Assembly (NCBI GenBank): GCA_046349435.1
Contig: JAXMCI010000002.1
Coordinates: 186,001 to 250,000 of the forward strand
Length of the DNA stretch: 64,000 nt
DNA from: JAXMCI01 sp046349435
Lineage (GTDB): Bacteria; Pseudomonadota; Alphaproteobacteria; Dongiales; Dongiaceae
Reading direction: 5' to 3'
This document shows, one piece after another, positions 8,319 through 17,571 of the stretch. A model generated the notes under the pieces. The model had not been told where the DNA came from, did no database searches, and saw nothing but the letters and a program-made list of their open reading frames with translations. Position 1 is the stretch's first letter. Every line of letters starts with the position of its first letter. Made by a program: the position numbers and the translations under genes.

Positions 8319-9824
8319 ATGCTGAGGCAATCTCTGCTTGCCGGGACGGTGCTGCTGGCGCTGACCGGCGCGGGGCGGGCGGACTACGCGGCCGGCCAGG
8401 TGGACTACGATGCCGGGCGCTACGACGACGCCTATCGCGCGCTGCGCCCTTCGGCGGAGCAGGGCGATGCGCGCTCGCAATATCTGCTCGGCCGGCTCTA
8501 TGCCGAGGGTCGCGGCGTCGGGCTCGACTTCACCCAGGCCTATATGTGGTTCGACCTCGCAGCGGCGACCGGCTATCCGCCGGCGGCGACCGCCCGCGAC
8601 GCGCTGGCCAGCCGCGCCAACCCCGACCAGCTGGCGCGGGCCCGCTCGATGGCCGACGACTGGCGCGCGGCGCACGGCATGGCGGCGATGCCGACGGCCG
8701 AGCCGGCCGCCGCTTCGGCCGCGCCACCCGCACCCGGGCCGGCCGCGGCGCCGCCCGCCGTGCCGTACTCGGTCGCCAGCCTGCAGCAGGCCCTGGCCGA
8801 TCTCGGCTACGACGTCGGCGGCGTCGACGGCGCGGTCGGGCCGCGCACCCGGGCCGCCATCCGCGCCTATCAGGTCGATGCCGGCCTGCCGCCCAGCGGC
8901 GAGCCCAGCCTGGCCCTCTTCGGCCATCTCCAGGACAGCCTCGCCCGCGGCAGCGCGGCGGCCGCGCCGGCGCCCGCGCCGCAGGCTTCGTCCTTCCCGC
9001 CGGGCCTGGTCTCCGACACCCAGGCCGAGCTGCGCCAGCGCGGCTATGCCATCGCCGCGGTCACCGGCCAGCTCGACGACGCGACCGCCGCCGCCATCCG
9101 TCAGTACCAGGCCGACGCCAGGCTGGCGGTGACGGGCGAGCCGAGCGACGCGCTGCTCGCCCGGCTGCGCGAGGCCACCGACCGCAGCGGCGCCGACTAC
9201 CGCACCCAGGTCAAGGCGATCCAGGCGGCGCTCAACGCCCGCGGCTACGATGCCGGCCCGGAGGACGGCGCGCTCGGGCCGCGCACCCGCGACGCCATCC
9301 GCACCTGGCAGGCCGATGCCGGCCTGCCGGTCACCGGCGAGGCGAGCGCCCGGCTGCTCGCGGCGCTCGGCACGGAGCAGCCGCCGCAGCAGCAGAGCGG
9401 CAGCTCCACGCCCGAGGCCGGGGCCGCCGCGGCGGTCGCCGAGATCGAGCGCCGGCTCGGCGGGCTCGGCTACCGGGTCGACGCGCTCGACGGCAGCGTC
9501 GACGACCAGACCCGGCGGGCGATCCGCGCCTACCAGGCCGATGCCGGGCTGCCGGTGACCGGCCGGCCCGGGCCCGAGCTGCTCGACGACCTGCGCGCCC
9601 ATGCCGACGGGCCGCGCGCCGCCCAGCCGCTGTCGCCGCAGCGCCTCGCCGAGATCCAGAAGCTGCTGCGCCGCCACGGCTATCCCGTCGGCAAGCCGGA
9701 CGGCGAGCTCGACGGCCGCACCGTGGCGGCGATCCGCCAGTACCAGACCCAGGCCGGCCTGCCGGTGACCGGCGATCCCAGCCCGGGGCTGCTGGTCACC
9801 CTGCGCGGCGACCGCGCGCAATGA
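8319..9824 (+). CDS. Secreted Sel1-like protein with five peptidoglycan-binding (PG_binding_1) repeats
   Basis: A 501-residue exported protein. The signal peptide is MLRQSLLAGTVLLALTGAGR, followed by a short Sel1-like section with AEQGDARSQYLLGRLYAEGR. After a Pro/Ala linker come five PG_binding_1-type units, each of the form (x)LxxLGYxxxxxDGxxxxxTxxAIRxYQxDAGLPxTG, starting near 8767, 9007, 9205, 9433 and 9640. Such domains bind peptidoglycan non-covalently, so the protein probably sits in the periplasm on the cell wall. No catalytic domain is seen, which is unusual because these repeats normally accompany amidases or transpeptidases. GGGAG lies 8 bases before the chosen ATG; GTG 8310 is the alternative. 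Confidence 0.85.
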   Translation: MLRQSLLAGTVLLALTGAGRADYAAGQVDYDAGRYDDAYRALRPSAEQGDARSQYLLGRLYAEGRGVGLDFTQAYMWFDLAAATGYPPAATARDALASRANPDQLARARSMADDWRAAHGMAAMPTAEPAAASAAPPAPGPAAAPPAVPYSVASLQQALADLGYDVGGVDGAVGPRTRAAIRAYQVDAGLPPSGEPSLALFGHLQDSLARGSAAAAPAPAPQASSFPPGLVSDTQAELRQRGYAIAAVTGQLDDATAAAIRQYQADARLAVTGEPSDALLARLREATDRSGADYRTQVKAIQAALNARGYDAGPEDGALGPRTRDAIRTWQADAGLPVTGEASARLLAALGTEQPPQQQSGSSTPEAGAAAAVAEIERRLGGLGYRVDALDGSVDDQTRRAIRAYQADAGLPVTGRPGPELLDDLRAHADGPRAAQPLSPQRLAEIQKLLRRHGYPVGKPDGELDGRTVAAIRQYQTQAGLPVTGDPSPGLLVTLRGDRAQ

Positions 9825-9837
9825 TCCCCGCGATGAT

Positions 9838-9861
9838 CCCTCTCCCGCGCGCGGGAGAGGG
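9838..9861. repeat. Minimal copy of the dispersed palindromic repeat (copy B)
   Basis: A perfect 24-base palindrome, CCCTCTCCCGCG facing CGCGGGAGAGGG, between two convergent genes. It equals one arm of the longer elements at 2702-2819 and 47483-47596. It could end transcription from both sides. Confidence 0.7.
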
Positions 9862-9872
9862 AGTGCGGCGCG

Positions 9873-11567
9873 TCAGCCGCCGGCCAGCCGGCGCTCGGCG
9901 GCGGCGCGGATCTCGCTCAGGCTGGCGCGCGGGGTGATCGCCTCGGGATCGAGCCGCAGCTCGAGCAGGGCGGGACGGCCCGCGGCCAGCGCCCGCTCGA
10001 AGGCCGGCGCGAAGTCGGCGGTCCGCTCCACCGTCTCGCCCTGCGCGCCATAGGCGCGCGCCAGGGCGGCGAAATCGGGATTGCCGAGCGCGGTGCCGAT
10101 CGGGCGGCCGGGATATTCGCGCTCCTGGTGCATGCGGATGGTGCCGTACATGCCGTTGTTGATCACCAGCACGATGATCGGCAGCTCGTGCTGCACGGCG
10201 GTGGCCAGCTCCTGCCCGTTCATCAGGAAGCAGCCGTCGCCGGCGAAGCAGACGACCGTGCGCTCGGGATGCACCGCCTTGGCCGCCACCGCGGCGGGCA
10301 GGCCGTAGCCCATCGCGCCGCTGGTCGGCGCCAGCTGGGTGCGGAAGCGGCGGTAGCGGTAGAAGCGGTGCGCCCAGGTGGTGTAGTTGCCGGCGCCGTT
10401 GGTGATGATCGCCTCGGGCGGCAGCCGGTCGCGCAGCCAGGCGACGATCTCGGCCATCTGCAGCTCGCCCGGCACGGCGACCGGCGCGCTGTGCGCGAGA
10501 TACTCGGCGTGGGCCGCCGCGGTGTCGGCCGCCCAGGGCGGGTCGGCGATGGGATCCAGCGCGCGCGCCGCGGCGGCGAACTGCGGCATGCCGGCATTGA
10601 TCGCCAGCGCCGGCTGGTAGACGCGGCCGAGCTCCTCGGCGCCGGGATGGACGTGGACCAGGGCTTGGCGCGGCACCGGCAGGTCGAGCAGCGTGTAGCC
10701 GCCGGTCGTCATCTCGCCGAGCCGGGCGCCCGCCACCAGCAGCAGGTCGGACCCGGCGACCCGCGCCTGCAGCTTCGGGCTGATGCCGATGGCGACGTCG
10801 CCGGCGTAGCAGGGATGGCCGTTGTCGAACAGGTCCTGGCAGCGGAAGGAGGCGCCGACCGGCAGGCGGCTGGCCTCGGCGAAGGCGCGGATGTCGTCGA
10901 CCGCCGCGGCGTTCCAGGTGCCGCCGCCGAGCAGCATGAAGGGCCGCCGGGCCGCCGCCAGCCGGGCGCGCAGCTCGGCCATCTGGCCGGCGCCGGGATG
11001 GGCCTGGACGGCCCGGAACGGGCCGGCATCCTCGGCCGCGACGCGGTCGGTCAGCATGTCCTCGGGCAGCGCCAGCACCACCGGGCCGGGACGGCCGTTG
11101 ACGGCGCGGTGGAAGGCCTGGCTGACCAGCTCGGGAATCCGCTCGGCGGCGTCGATCTCCGCCACCCACTTGCAGAGCGGCCCGAACATGCGGCGGAAAT
11201 CGACCTCCTGGAAGGCCTCGCGCTCGACCTGGTCGCGCGCCACCTGGCCGATGAAGAGGATCATCGGCGTCGAATCCTGGAAGGCGGTGTGCACGCCGAT
11301 CGAGGCGTTGGTGGCGCCGGGGCCGCGGGTGACGAAGCAGATGCCCGGCCGCCCGGTCAGCTTGCCGTAGGCCTCGGCCATGTTGGCCGCGCCGCCCTCC
11401 TGCCGGCAGGTGACCAGCCGGATGCTGTCGCGCGCGTCGTAGAGCGCGTCGAGCACCGCGAGGAAGCTCTCGCCGGGCACGCAGAAGGCGAGGTCGACGC
11501 CGTGGATCTTCAGCGCGTCGACCAGGATCTGCCCGCCGGAGCGGCGGTTGTCGGTATCGGCCATCAT
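9873..11567 (-). CDS. Thiamine pyrophosphate-dependent enzyme, acetolactate synthase-like
   Basis: A 564-residue three-domain TPP enzyme. The N-terminal pyrimidine-binding domain has the catalytic Glu in CRQEGGAANMAEAYGKLTG, and the C-terminal PP-binding domain has the GDG...NN motif (FAGDGCFLMN to VINNGMYG). It resembles acetolactate synthase/glyoxylate carboligase-type proteins but has no small regulatory subunit next to it, so a catabolic decarboxylase or ligase role is as likely as branched-chain amino acid synthesis. ATG codons at 11567 and 11564 are both possible starts. It is monocistronic by position, with a palindrome after the stop. Confidence 0.85.
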   Translation of the reverse strand: MMADTDNRRSGGQILVDALKIHGVDLAFCVPGESFLAVLDALYDARDSIRLVTCRQEGGAANMAEAYGKLTGRPGICFVTRGPGATNASIGVHTAFQDSTPMILFIGQVARDQVEREAFQEVDFRRMFGPLCKWVAEIDAAERIPELVSQAFHRAVNGRPGPVVLALPEDMLTDRVAAEDAGPFRAVQAHPGAGQMAELRARLAAARRPFMLLGGGTWNAAAVDDIRAFAEASRLPVGASFRCQDLFDNGHPCYAGDVAIGISPKLQARVAGSDLLLVAGARLGEMTTGGYTLLDLPVPRQALVHVHPGAEELGRVYQPALAINAGMPQFAAAARALDPIADPPWAADTAAAHAEYLAHSAPVAVPGELQMAEIVAWLRDRLPPEAIITNGAGNYTTWAHRFYRYRRFRTQLAPTSGAMGYGLPAAVAAKAVHPERTVVCFAGDGCFLMNGQELATAVQHELPIIVLVINNGMYGTIRMHQEREYPGRPIGTALGNPDFAALARAYGAQGETVERTADFAPAFERALAAGRPALLELRLDPEAITPRASLSEIRAAAERRLAGG

Positions 11568-11719
11568 GCTGCCATTCGTTGCTGCGGGGCGGGGCGCCCG
11601 GTCCCGTCAATAGCGGAGGACGGGCCGGCGCGGCAAGCGCGGCCCCCATTCCCGCGCGGCACCGCTGACAGCCGGCCCGCCATGCTGTAGGGAGGGGCGG
11701 CGGAGCGACGGGAGCGGGC

Positions 11720-12965
11720 ATGCGGCGAGTAGCGATGGCGGCGGCGGTCGGGCTGGCGATGCTGCTCGGCGGCCTCGCCGCGTCGGCGGACCAGGGCGGT
11801 CTCGACCAGGCCTTCGCCGACTATCGGCGCGGCGACGCCGCGACGGCGCTCGCCACCTTCCAGCGGCTCGCCGCGACCGAGCCGGAGGCGGCGTACTGGG
11901 TCGGCGCCATCTACGAGAAGGGCGAGGGCGTGCCGCAGGACCTGCGGACGGCTGCGCGCTGGTATGCGCGGGCGGCGGACCGCGGCTTTCCCGCCGGCGC
12001 CTTCCGCCTCGGGCTGCTGCTCGATGCCGGCCAGGGCGTGCCGCAGGACCGCGCCGGCGCCCTCAAGCTCTATCTCGCCGCCGCCGGCAACGGGCACCTC
12101 GCCGCGATGCGCGCGATCGGCATGGCCTACGAGGCCGGCAACGGCGTCGAGCCGAGCGCGAAGGCCGCCCTGTCCTGGTATCGCCGCGCCGCCGACCGCG
12201 GCGACAACGAGTCCTTCAACCGCGCCAGGCGGCTGGCCCGGGCGATGACCAGCGATGCCGGCCTGTCGCCGGTCGACGCCGCCTTCGCCGAGATGCAGCG
12301 CGGCAACCAGATGCGCGCGCTGGGCGCCCTGCTCGACGCCGCCGAGGCGGGCGACGCCGAGGCCAAGGCCTGGCTCGGCTTCTTCTACGAGAGCGGCGTC
12401 GCCGGCCCGAAGGACTTCGGCAAGGCGGCGCGCTACTACCAGGAGTCGGCGGCCGGCGGCAGCCTGAAGGGCAAGAACGACTACGCCACCGCGCTGCTCT
12501 ACAGCCCCGGCATCCCGCACGACGCCGCCACCGCGCGGCAGCTGCTCGGCGAGGCCGCGGAAGGCGGCTTCGCGCTGGCCCAGTTCAACCTCGCCTTCCT
12601 CGAGGCGGAGGATGGCGGCGAGGCGGAGCGGGCGGCGGCGCGCCGCTGGTATCGCACGGCGGGCCTGCTCGGCTACCGGCCGGCCTGGGACGAGCTCGCC
12701 CGGCTGCTCGGCGGCGACGCGCCGCAACCCGCGACCGGGTCGCCGGCGCGGCCGACGATCCAGGCGACCCCCCTGCCGCCGCTCGCGGCACCGCAGCCCG
12801 CGGCACCGGCCGGGGCCGGCTCAGCCGGCCGCGGTGCCGATCGCGGTGCCCGTCGGGGTGCCGGGCTCGGCGCCCGAGCCAGAGCCGCCGGCCGCGGTCC
12901 CGGCACAGCCCCTGGATGGCTGGCCGACCGCGGTGCCGGCACCGCCGCCGGACGGGGCTCAGTAG
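11720..12965 (+). CDS. Secreted Sel1-repeat (SLR/TPR-like) protein, apparent frameshift near 12.81 kb
   Basis: A signal peptide (MRRVAMAAAVGLAMLLGGLA) is followed by about eight Sel1-like repeats, for example AAYWVGAIYEKGEGVPQDLR, AFRLGLLLDAGQGVPQDRAG and AKAWLGFFYESGVAGPKDFG. SLR proteins are alpha-solenoid adaptors in envelope and signalling complexes. After the repeats comes a Pro/Ala-rich tail. The starting frame has no stop until well inside the opposite-strand sulfatase. The +1 frame instead gives AQPAAVPIAVPVGVPG and a stop at 12963-12965, just at the sulfatase end. One extra base between about 12800 and 12825 would explain this, so the product is probably about 415 residues. Confidence 0.72.
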
Positions 12966-14506
12966 TCGGGCGGCGCCGCCGGCACGAAGGGCAGGCGGGC
13001 GCGGCCCTTCACCGCGTCCTCCTCCATGCCGATGTTGCGGACATAGGCGCGCGCTGCGTCGCGCATCGGCTGGTAGTCCCAGGGCGCGTGCCGGCCGGTG
13101 ATCAGCACCGGCTGGATGAAGAGGCGGCGGCGCTGGCTGTCGATCACCCGCTGCTTCAGCGCGGCGGCGTCCCAGCGCCGCGCCACCTCGGCCCTGAGCT
13201 CGGCGAGGACCGCCGCGGCGGCCGGATCGCCGGCCCGGTTGACGAGCTCCTGCGGGTCGGCGGCGAGGTCGTAGAGCTGGTCGGGATCGCCCTCGCTGAC
13301 CACCAGCTTCCAGGCGCCGCGGCGCACCATCAGCACCGGCGCCAGCGCCCCTTCCGCGAGATACTCGCCGGCCACCGTGTCGTCCCACGCCGCCGGCCCG
13401 CCCAGCAGCGGCGCCAGGCTGTGGCCGTCGAAGGGATCGATCGGCGCCGGCGGGCGGCCGTCGGTGGCGAGGTCGAGCAGGGTCGGCACGAGGTCGACCA
13501 GCGAGACGTTGCGCGCCTCGCGCCGCGGCCGGAAGCGGCCGGGCGCGTGGAACAGCAGCGGCACCCGCGCCGACCATTCGAAGAAGGTCATCTTGTACCA
13601 CATGCCGCGCTCGCCCATCATCTCGCCGTGGTCGCCGGTGAAGACGATGATGGTGTCGCCGGCGCGGTCGCCGGCCTCGAGCGCCGCGAGCAGCCGCCCG
13701 ACCAGGTCGTCGACATAGGAAATCATGCCGTAATAGGCGTGCCGCGCATTGCGCTGGACATCCTCGGTGACGCGATAGCGGTGGATCGAGCTGCCGACAT
13801 GGAGCCGCCGCGAATGCGGGTCGAGCCGCTCGGCCGGGATCGCCGGCACCGCCGGCAGGTCGATCGCCGCGTGGTCGTAGCGCGCCCAGTGCTGCGGCAG
13901 GCAGGTGAACGGGTCGTGCGGGTGGGTGAAGGAGGCGACCAGGAAGAACGGCCGCTCGTCGCTGTCGCGGGCGAGGTCGTAGAGCTTCTGCTCGGCCTGC
14001 CAGGCGACCTCCTCGTCGTAGTCGAGCTGCAGGCTGCGCCGGCAGGTGCCGGCCTCGACCACGCTCTGCATGTGGTGCGACCAGCTGTAGGCGACGGCGC
14101 CCGACTGCCAGTCGGGCGTCCAGCCGAAATCGGCCGGGTAGATGTCGGTGGTCAGCCGCTCCTCGAAGCCGTGCAGCTGGTCGGGGCCGACGAAGTGCAT
14201 CTTGCCGCTGAGGCAGGTGCGGTAGCCGGCCCGGCGCAGATAGTGCGCCACGGTCGGCACGGTGGCGGCGAGCTCGCAGGCATTGTCGAAGGCGTCGATG
14301 CGCGAGGGCAGCCGGCCGGAGAGCAGCGAGTAGCGCGACGGCGCGCAGAGCGGGAAGTTGCAGTAGGCGTTCTCGAACAGCACGCCGCGGTCGGCCAGCC
14401 GCGAGAGGTGCGGGGTCTCGACCAGCCGATGCCCGTAGAACGGCAGCGCCGGGGCGGCCATCTGGTCGGCCATGATGAGCAGGATGTTGGGGGCCTTGCC
14501 AGCCAT
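12959..14506 (-). CDS. betC: Choline-sulfatase
   Basis: A 515-residue type I sulfatase that hydrolyses choline-O-sulfate to choline and sulfate, feeding glycine betaine synthesis and sulfur supply. The formylglycine motif is present as Cys54 in LCAPSR, and metal-binding patterns are seen in NILLIMADQM and FTGDHGEMMGERG. LSGKMHFVGPDQLHGFEERL and ITGRHAPWDYQP are choline-sulfatase-specific blocks I recognise. No signal peptide, as expected for the cytoplasmic enzyme. The ATG at 14504-14506 has GAGGA upstream. No betaine operon is adjacent. The 3' end overlaps the convergent Sel1 gene by 7 bases. Confidence 0.9.
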   Translation of the reverse strand: MAGKAPNILLIMADQMAAPALPFYGHRLVETPHLSRLADRGVLFENAYCNFPLCAPSRYSLLSGRLPSRIDAFDNACELAATVPTVAHYLRRAGYRTCLSGKMHFVGPDQLHGFEERLTTDIYPADFGWTPDWQSGAVAYSWSHHMQSVVEAGTCRRSLQLDYDEEVAWQAEQKLYDLARDSDERPFFLVASFTHPHDPFTCLPQHWARYDHAAIDLPAVPAIPAERLDPHSRRLHVGSSIHRYRVTEDVQRNARHAYYGMISYVDDLVGRLLAALEAGDRAGDTIIVFTGDHGEMMGERGMWYKMTFFEWSARVPLLFHAPGRFRPRREARNVSLVDLVPTLLDLATDGRPPAPIDPFDGHSLAPLLGGPAAWDDTVAGEYLAEGALAPVLMVRRGAWKLVVSEGDPDQLYDLAADPQELVNRAGDPAAAAVLAELRAEVARRWDAAALKQRVIDSQRRRLFIQPVLITGRHAPWDYQPMRDAARAYVRNIGMEEDAVKGRARLPFVPAAPPDY

Positions 14507-14722
14507 CGGTGATCGTCCTCGGGAGCCGGGTGCGCAGCCCCGCGGCGCAGCCGCGGGCGGCCGGACCATAGCAGAGCGCGGCGGGCGCGCGGCAGGGCTT
14601 CGCTCTTCCGGCACCACCATCGATCATCCTGTAAGGAAGATCTTCACGCCTTGCGCGCGGGCGGCCTCTCTGGGAAGATCGTGCGACGGGTGATGCGGCC
14701 GCGGCCGCGGCGGAGTGGGACG

Positions 14723-16132
14723 ATGCGAACCTTGCCTGCGAAGCCTTCGCGAGCTTTCTTCGCGGCCCTGCCGCTGGCGCTCTGTCTCGGGTTGGCGCTG
14801 GCGGCGGCCGACGCCCGGGCCGAGCCGAAATACACGGAGAAGCAGAGCGCCCCGCCGGCCGCTTCGGCGACGGCCGCTTCGAAGCCGGCCGCTCCGGCGC
14901 CGGCCGCGCCCGCCGCGCCGGCGGTCAAGCCGGCCGCCCCGGCCGCGACGCCGGCCATCCCGTACTACCAGCAGGATGCCGAGCTCGGGCGGCACGAGAT
15001 CCGGCTGCTCGGCAACGGCACCGAGCTGGAGTTCGTCGGCGCCCTCACGGTGGGCGCGGTGCGCGAGCTGGCCCAGGCGCTCGCCCGCAACCCCGCCGTC
15101 CGCGTCCTCCAGCTGACCAGCCAGGGCGGCGTCGGCGAGCCGGTGATCGCGCTCGCCGACGATCTCGCCCGGCGCCGGCTCACCACCTACGTGCCGGCCT
15201 ATTGCGCCTCGGCCTGCACCTTCCTCTTCATGGCGGGGCACGAGCGCTACATCGCCGCGAACGCGCGGCTCGGCTTCCACCAGGCAGCGTCGATGCACGG
15301 CACCGGCGACGACGACCCGAAGTACAACGCCGCGCTCGGCACCTGGCTGGTGTCGCACGGCGTCGCCCCGGACTTCGTCGAGAAGGCGATCTCGACGCCG
15401 CATGGCGGCATGTGGCAGCCCGACGCCGCGACCCTGCTCAAGGCGCGGGTGATCACCGGCATCGGCCCGCCCGCCGGCATCGCGCAACCCAGCTTCGGCG
15501 GCGACGCCGGGGCCGCCGTCGACGTGTCCCTGCTGAACAAGCCGATCTACCAGGCGCTGCGCCGGGCCGATCCGCAGGCCTACGAGGCCACCCGCAAGGA
15601 GGTGCTGCGCGACATCCAGCGGACCGACTCCGGCGGTGGCGGCGGCGGCGACCTCGCCTTCGGCACCAGCCCGTTCGGCAAGGCCTTCGAGCATGCGGCG
15701 ACCATCGCCTCGGACCAGTCGCTGGTCGACTACGCCTCCGCGCTCACCGACCAGATGGAGCTGATCAACGTGAAGAGCGGGCAGCTCTGCCTGCTGGTGG
15801 CGACCGGTCGGCCCTATCCCACGATGGAGGTGCGGCGCATCCTGCCGGACTATCTCATCCAGAAGAAGATCATGGCCGCCACCGCGGTGCTGGAGACCAG
15901 CGTCGCCAGCCCGCAGCCGGTCCCCTCCAAGGCGCAGTTCGAGGAGGCGATGCACCGGCTGATGGTCAGGCTGGCCAATGCGCTGCCCGAGGAATGGGAG
16001 TATCTGCGCCACCCGGAGTCCGACCCGAAGCGCGGCTGCTTCATGTACAACGAGGTCTACAAGAAGGCCCTCGAGGCCGATCCGGCCGAGCGCTCCGTGC
16101 TGCTGCGCGGCCTCGTCGGCGACATCCACTAG
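14723..16132 (+). CDS. Secreted ClpP-like (COG3904-type) predicted serine protease, first tandem copy
   Basis: A 469-residue protein with signal peptide (FFAALPLALCLGLALAAADA), a Pro/Ala-rich linker and a ClpP/crotonase-fold domain. TSQGG, YCASACTFLFMAG and LGFHQA correspond to the oxyanion loop, the nucleophile Ser in the SAC turn and the His of the predicted Ser-His catalytic pair in periplasmic ClpP-like proteins. The C-terminal 180 residues (from KPIYQALRR) are an alpha-helical region shared with the next gene. The two copies are separated by 18 bases and probably co-transcribed. Activity is inferred from motifs, not shown. Confidence 0.72.
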   Translation: MRTLPAKPSRAFFAALPLALCLGLALAAADARAEPKYTEKQSAPPAASATAASKPAAPAPAAPAAPAVKPAAPAATPAIPYYQQDAELGRHEIRLLGNGTELEFVGALTVGAVRELAQALARNPAVRVLQLTSQGGVGEPVIALADDLARRRLTTYVPAYCASACTFLFMAGHERYIAANARLGFHQAASMHGTGDDDPKYNAALGTWLVSHGVAPDFVEKAISTPHGGMWQPDAATLLKARVITGIGPPAGIAQPSFGGDAGAAVDVSLLNKPIYQALRRADPQAYEATRKEVLRDIQRTDSGGGGGGDLAFGTSPFGKAFEHAATIASDQSLVDYASALTDQMELINVKSGQLCLLVATGRPYPTMEVRRILPDYLIQKKIMAATAVLETSVASPQPVPSKAQFEEAMHRLMVRLANALPEEWEYLRHPESDPKRGCFMYNEVYKKALEADPAERSVLLRGLVGDIH

Positions 16133-16150
16133 CGGCGCCGGGGAGGCGAG

Positions 16151-17530
16151 ATGCCAGGCTTTCCGGTATTGCCCTCGCGACCGCGGCGCTGGCTCGGGCT
16201 CGCCTGCGGCGCCGGCCTGGCGCTGGCGGCGGCCGCGGCGCAGGCCGAGCCCAAGTTCGTCGAGAAGAGCCAGCCCGCGGCCGCATCGGCCGGGACGCCG
16301 CCGGCGCCGGCCGGCGCGTCGCAGGGCAGCCCGTCTCCAGGGCCGTCCCAAGGCGCGGCGCCGGCCCAGGGCTACCGGGAGGAGGCCGAGTTCGGCGGCC
16401 ACGAGATCAATCTGCTGGGCGGCGGGACGGAGCTGGAGTTCACCGGCGCGCTGACCGCGTCCGGCGTGCGCGACCTGCAGGAGACGCTCGACCGCAATCC
16501 CGGGCTGCGCGTGCTGCAGCTGACCAGCCAGGGCGGCATCAGCGAGCCGTCGATGCGGCTCGCCGAGACGCTGCGGCGGCGCGGCATCGTCACCTACGTG
16601 CCGACCTATTGCGCCTCGGCCTGCACCTACATCTTCCTCGGCGGGCGCGAGCGCTACGTCGCGCCGCAGGCGCGGCTCGGCTTCCATCAGGCCGCCTCGG
16701 TCCGCGGCAGCGGGCAGGACGACCCGAAGTTCAACGCCGAGGTGGCGCAGTGGCTGGTCGGGCTCGGGGTGGACCGCATCTTCGCCGACAAGGTGGCCGC
16801 CACGCCGCACAGCGCGATGTGGCAGCCCGACGCGGTGACCCTGCAGAAGGCAGGGGTGATCACCGGGGTGAGCCGCCCCGGTCAGTTCGCGTCGCCCAGC
16901 TTCGGCCAGGGCGCGGCGGCGGCGGTCGACAAGATGATGCTCAACCGGCCGCTCTTCGCGGCGCTGCGCAAGGCCAGCCCGGGCGCCTACGAGGCGACGC
17001 GCAGCGAGCTCGCGATGGCGACCAGCGAGGTCAATGACGGGTCCGAGGACGCCGCCTTCGCCAGCAGCTACTTCGCCGAGGCGTTCGATCGCGCGGCGAC
17101 GATCGCCTCCGACCAGTCGCTGATCGACTACACGGCGGCGCTGGTCGAGACGCTGGAGCAGCTCAACCCGCGCAGCGGGACGCTCTGCATGATGGCGGCC
17201 GGCGGGCGGCCGCTGCCGCCGCTCGAGGTGCGGCGGATCCTGCCCGACGCGCTGGTGCAGCGGCGCATCCAGACGGCCGCGGCGGTGCTCGAATCGAGCG
17301 CCGCCAGCCCGCAGCCGGCGCCGCTGCACGAGGTCGCGAAGCAGGCCTTCCGCAACCTGCTGATGGGCATGCGCGGCACGCTGCGCGACGAGTGGCAGTA
17401 TCTCGCCCATCCCGAGCAGAACCCGCGGCGCGCCTGCAGCCTCTACAAGGAGCTCTACCAGGAGGCGCTGGAGGCCGATGCGGGGCAGCGCTCGATCCTG
17501 CTGCGCGCGCTGCTCGGCCACCTGCTATAG
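16151..17530 (+). CDS. Secreted ClpP-like (COG3904-type) predicted serine protease, second tandem copy
   Basis: A 459-residue paralogue of the preceding gene. It has a signal peptide (LACGAGLALAAAAAQA), a Pro/Gly linker and the same core: LQLTSQGGISEP, YCASACTYIFLGG, LGFHQAAS. The C-terminal helical region also matches, including TIASDQSL and EVRRILPD. Similarity runs the whole length beyond the linker, so this is an old tandem duplication. The two proteins could form a mixed ring, as ClpP-like proteins do, but that is inference. No ATPase or chaperone gene is adjacent. Confidence 0.72.
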   Translation: MPGFPVLPSRPRRWLGLACGAGLALAAAAAQAEPKFVEKSQPAAASAGTPPAPAGASQGSPSPGPSQGAAPAQGYREEAEFGGHEINLLGGGTELEFTGALTASGVRDLQETLDRNPGLRVLQLTSQGGISEPSMRLAETLRRRGIVTYVPTYCASACTYIFLGGRERYVAPQARLGFHQAASVRGSGQDDPKFNAEVAQWLVGLGVDRIFADKVAATPHSAMWQPDAVTLQKAGVITGVSRPGQFASPSFGQGAAAAVDKMMLNRPLFAALRKASPGAYEATRSELAMATSEVNDGSEDAAFASSYFAEAFDRAATIASDQSLIDYTAALVETLEQLNPRSGTLCMMAAGGRPLPPLEVRRILPDALVQRRIQTAAAVLESSAASPQPAPLHEVAKQAFRNLLMGMRGTLRDEWQYLAHPEQNPRRACSLYKELYQEALEADAGQRSILLRALLGHLL

Positions 17531-17571
17531 GGCGGCCGGGCTGTAGGGCGGCCGGGCGGCCGCCGTCCGGC

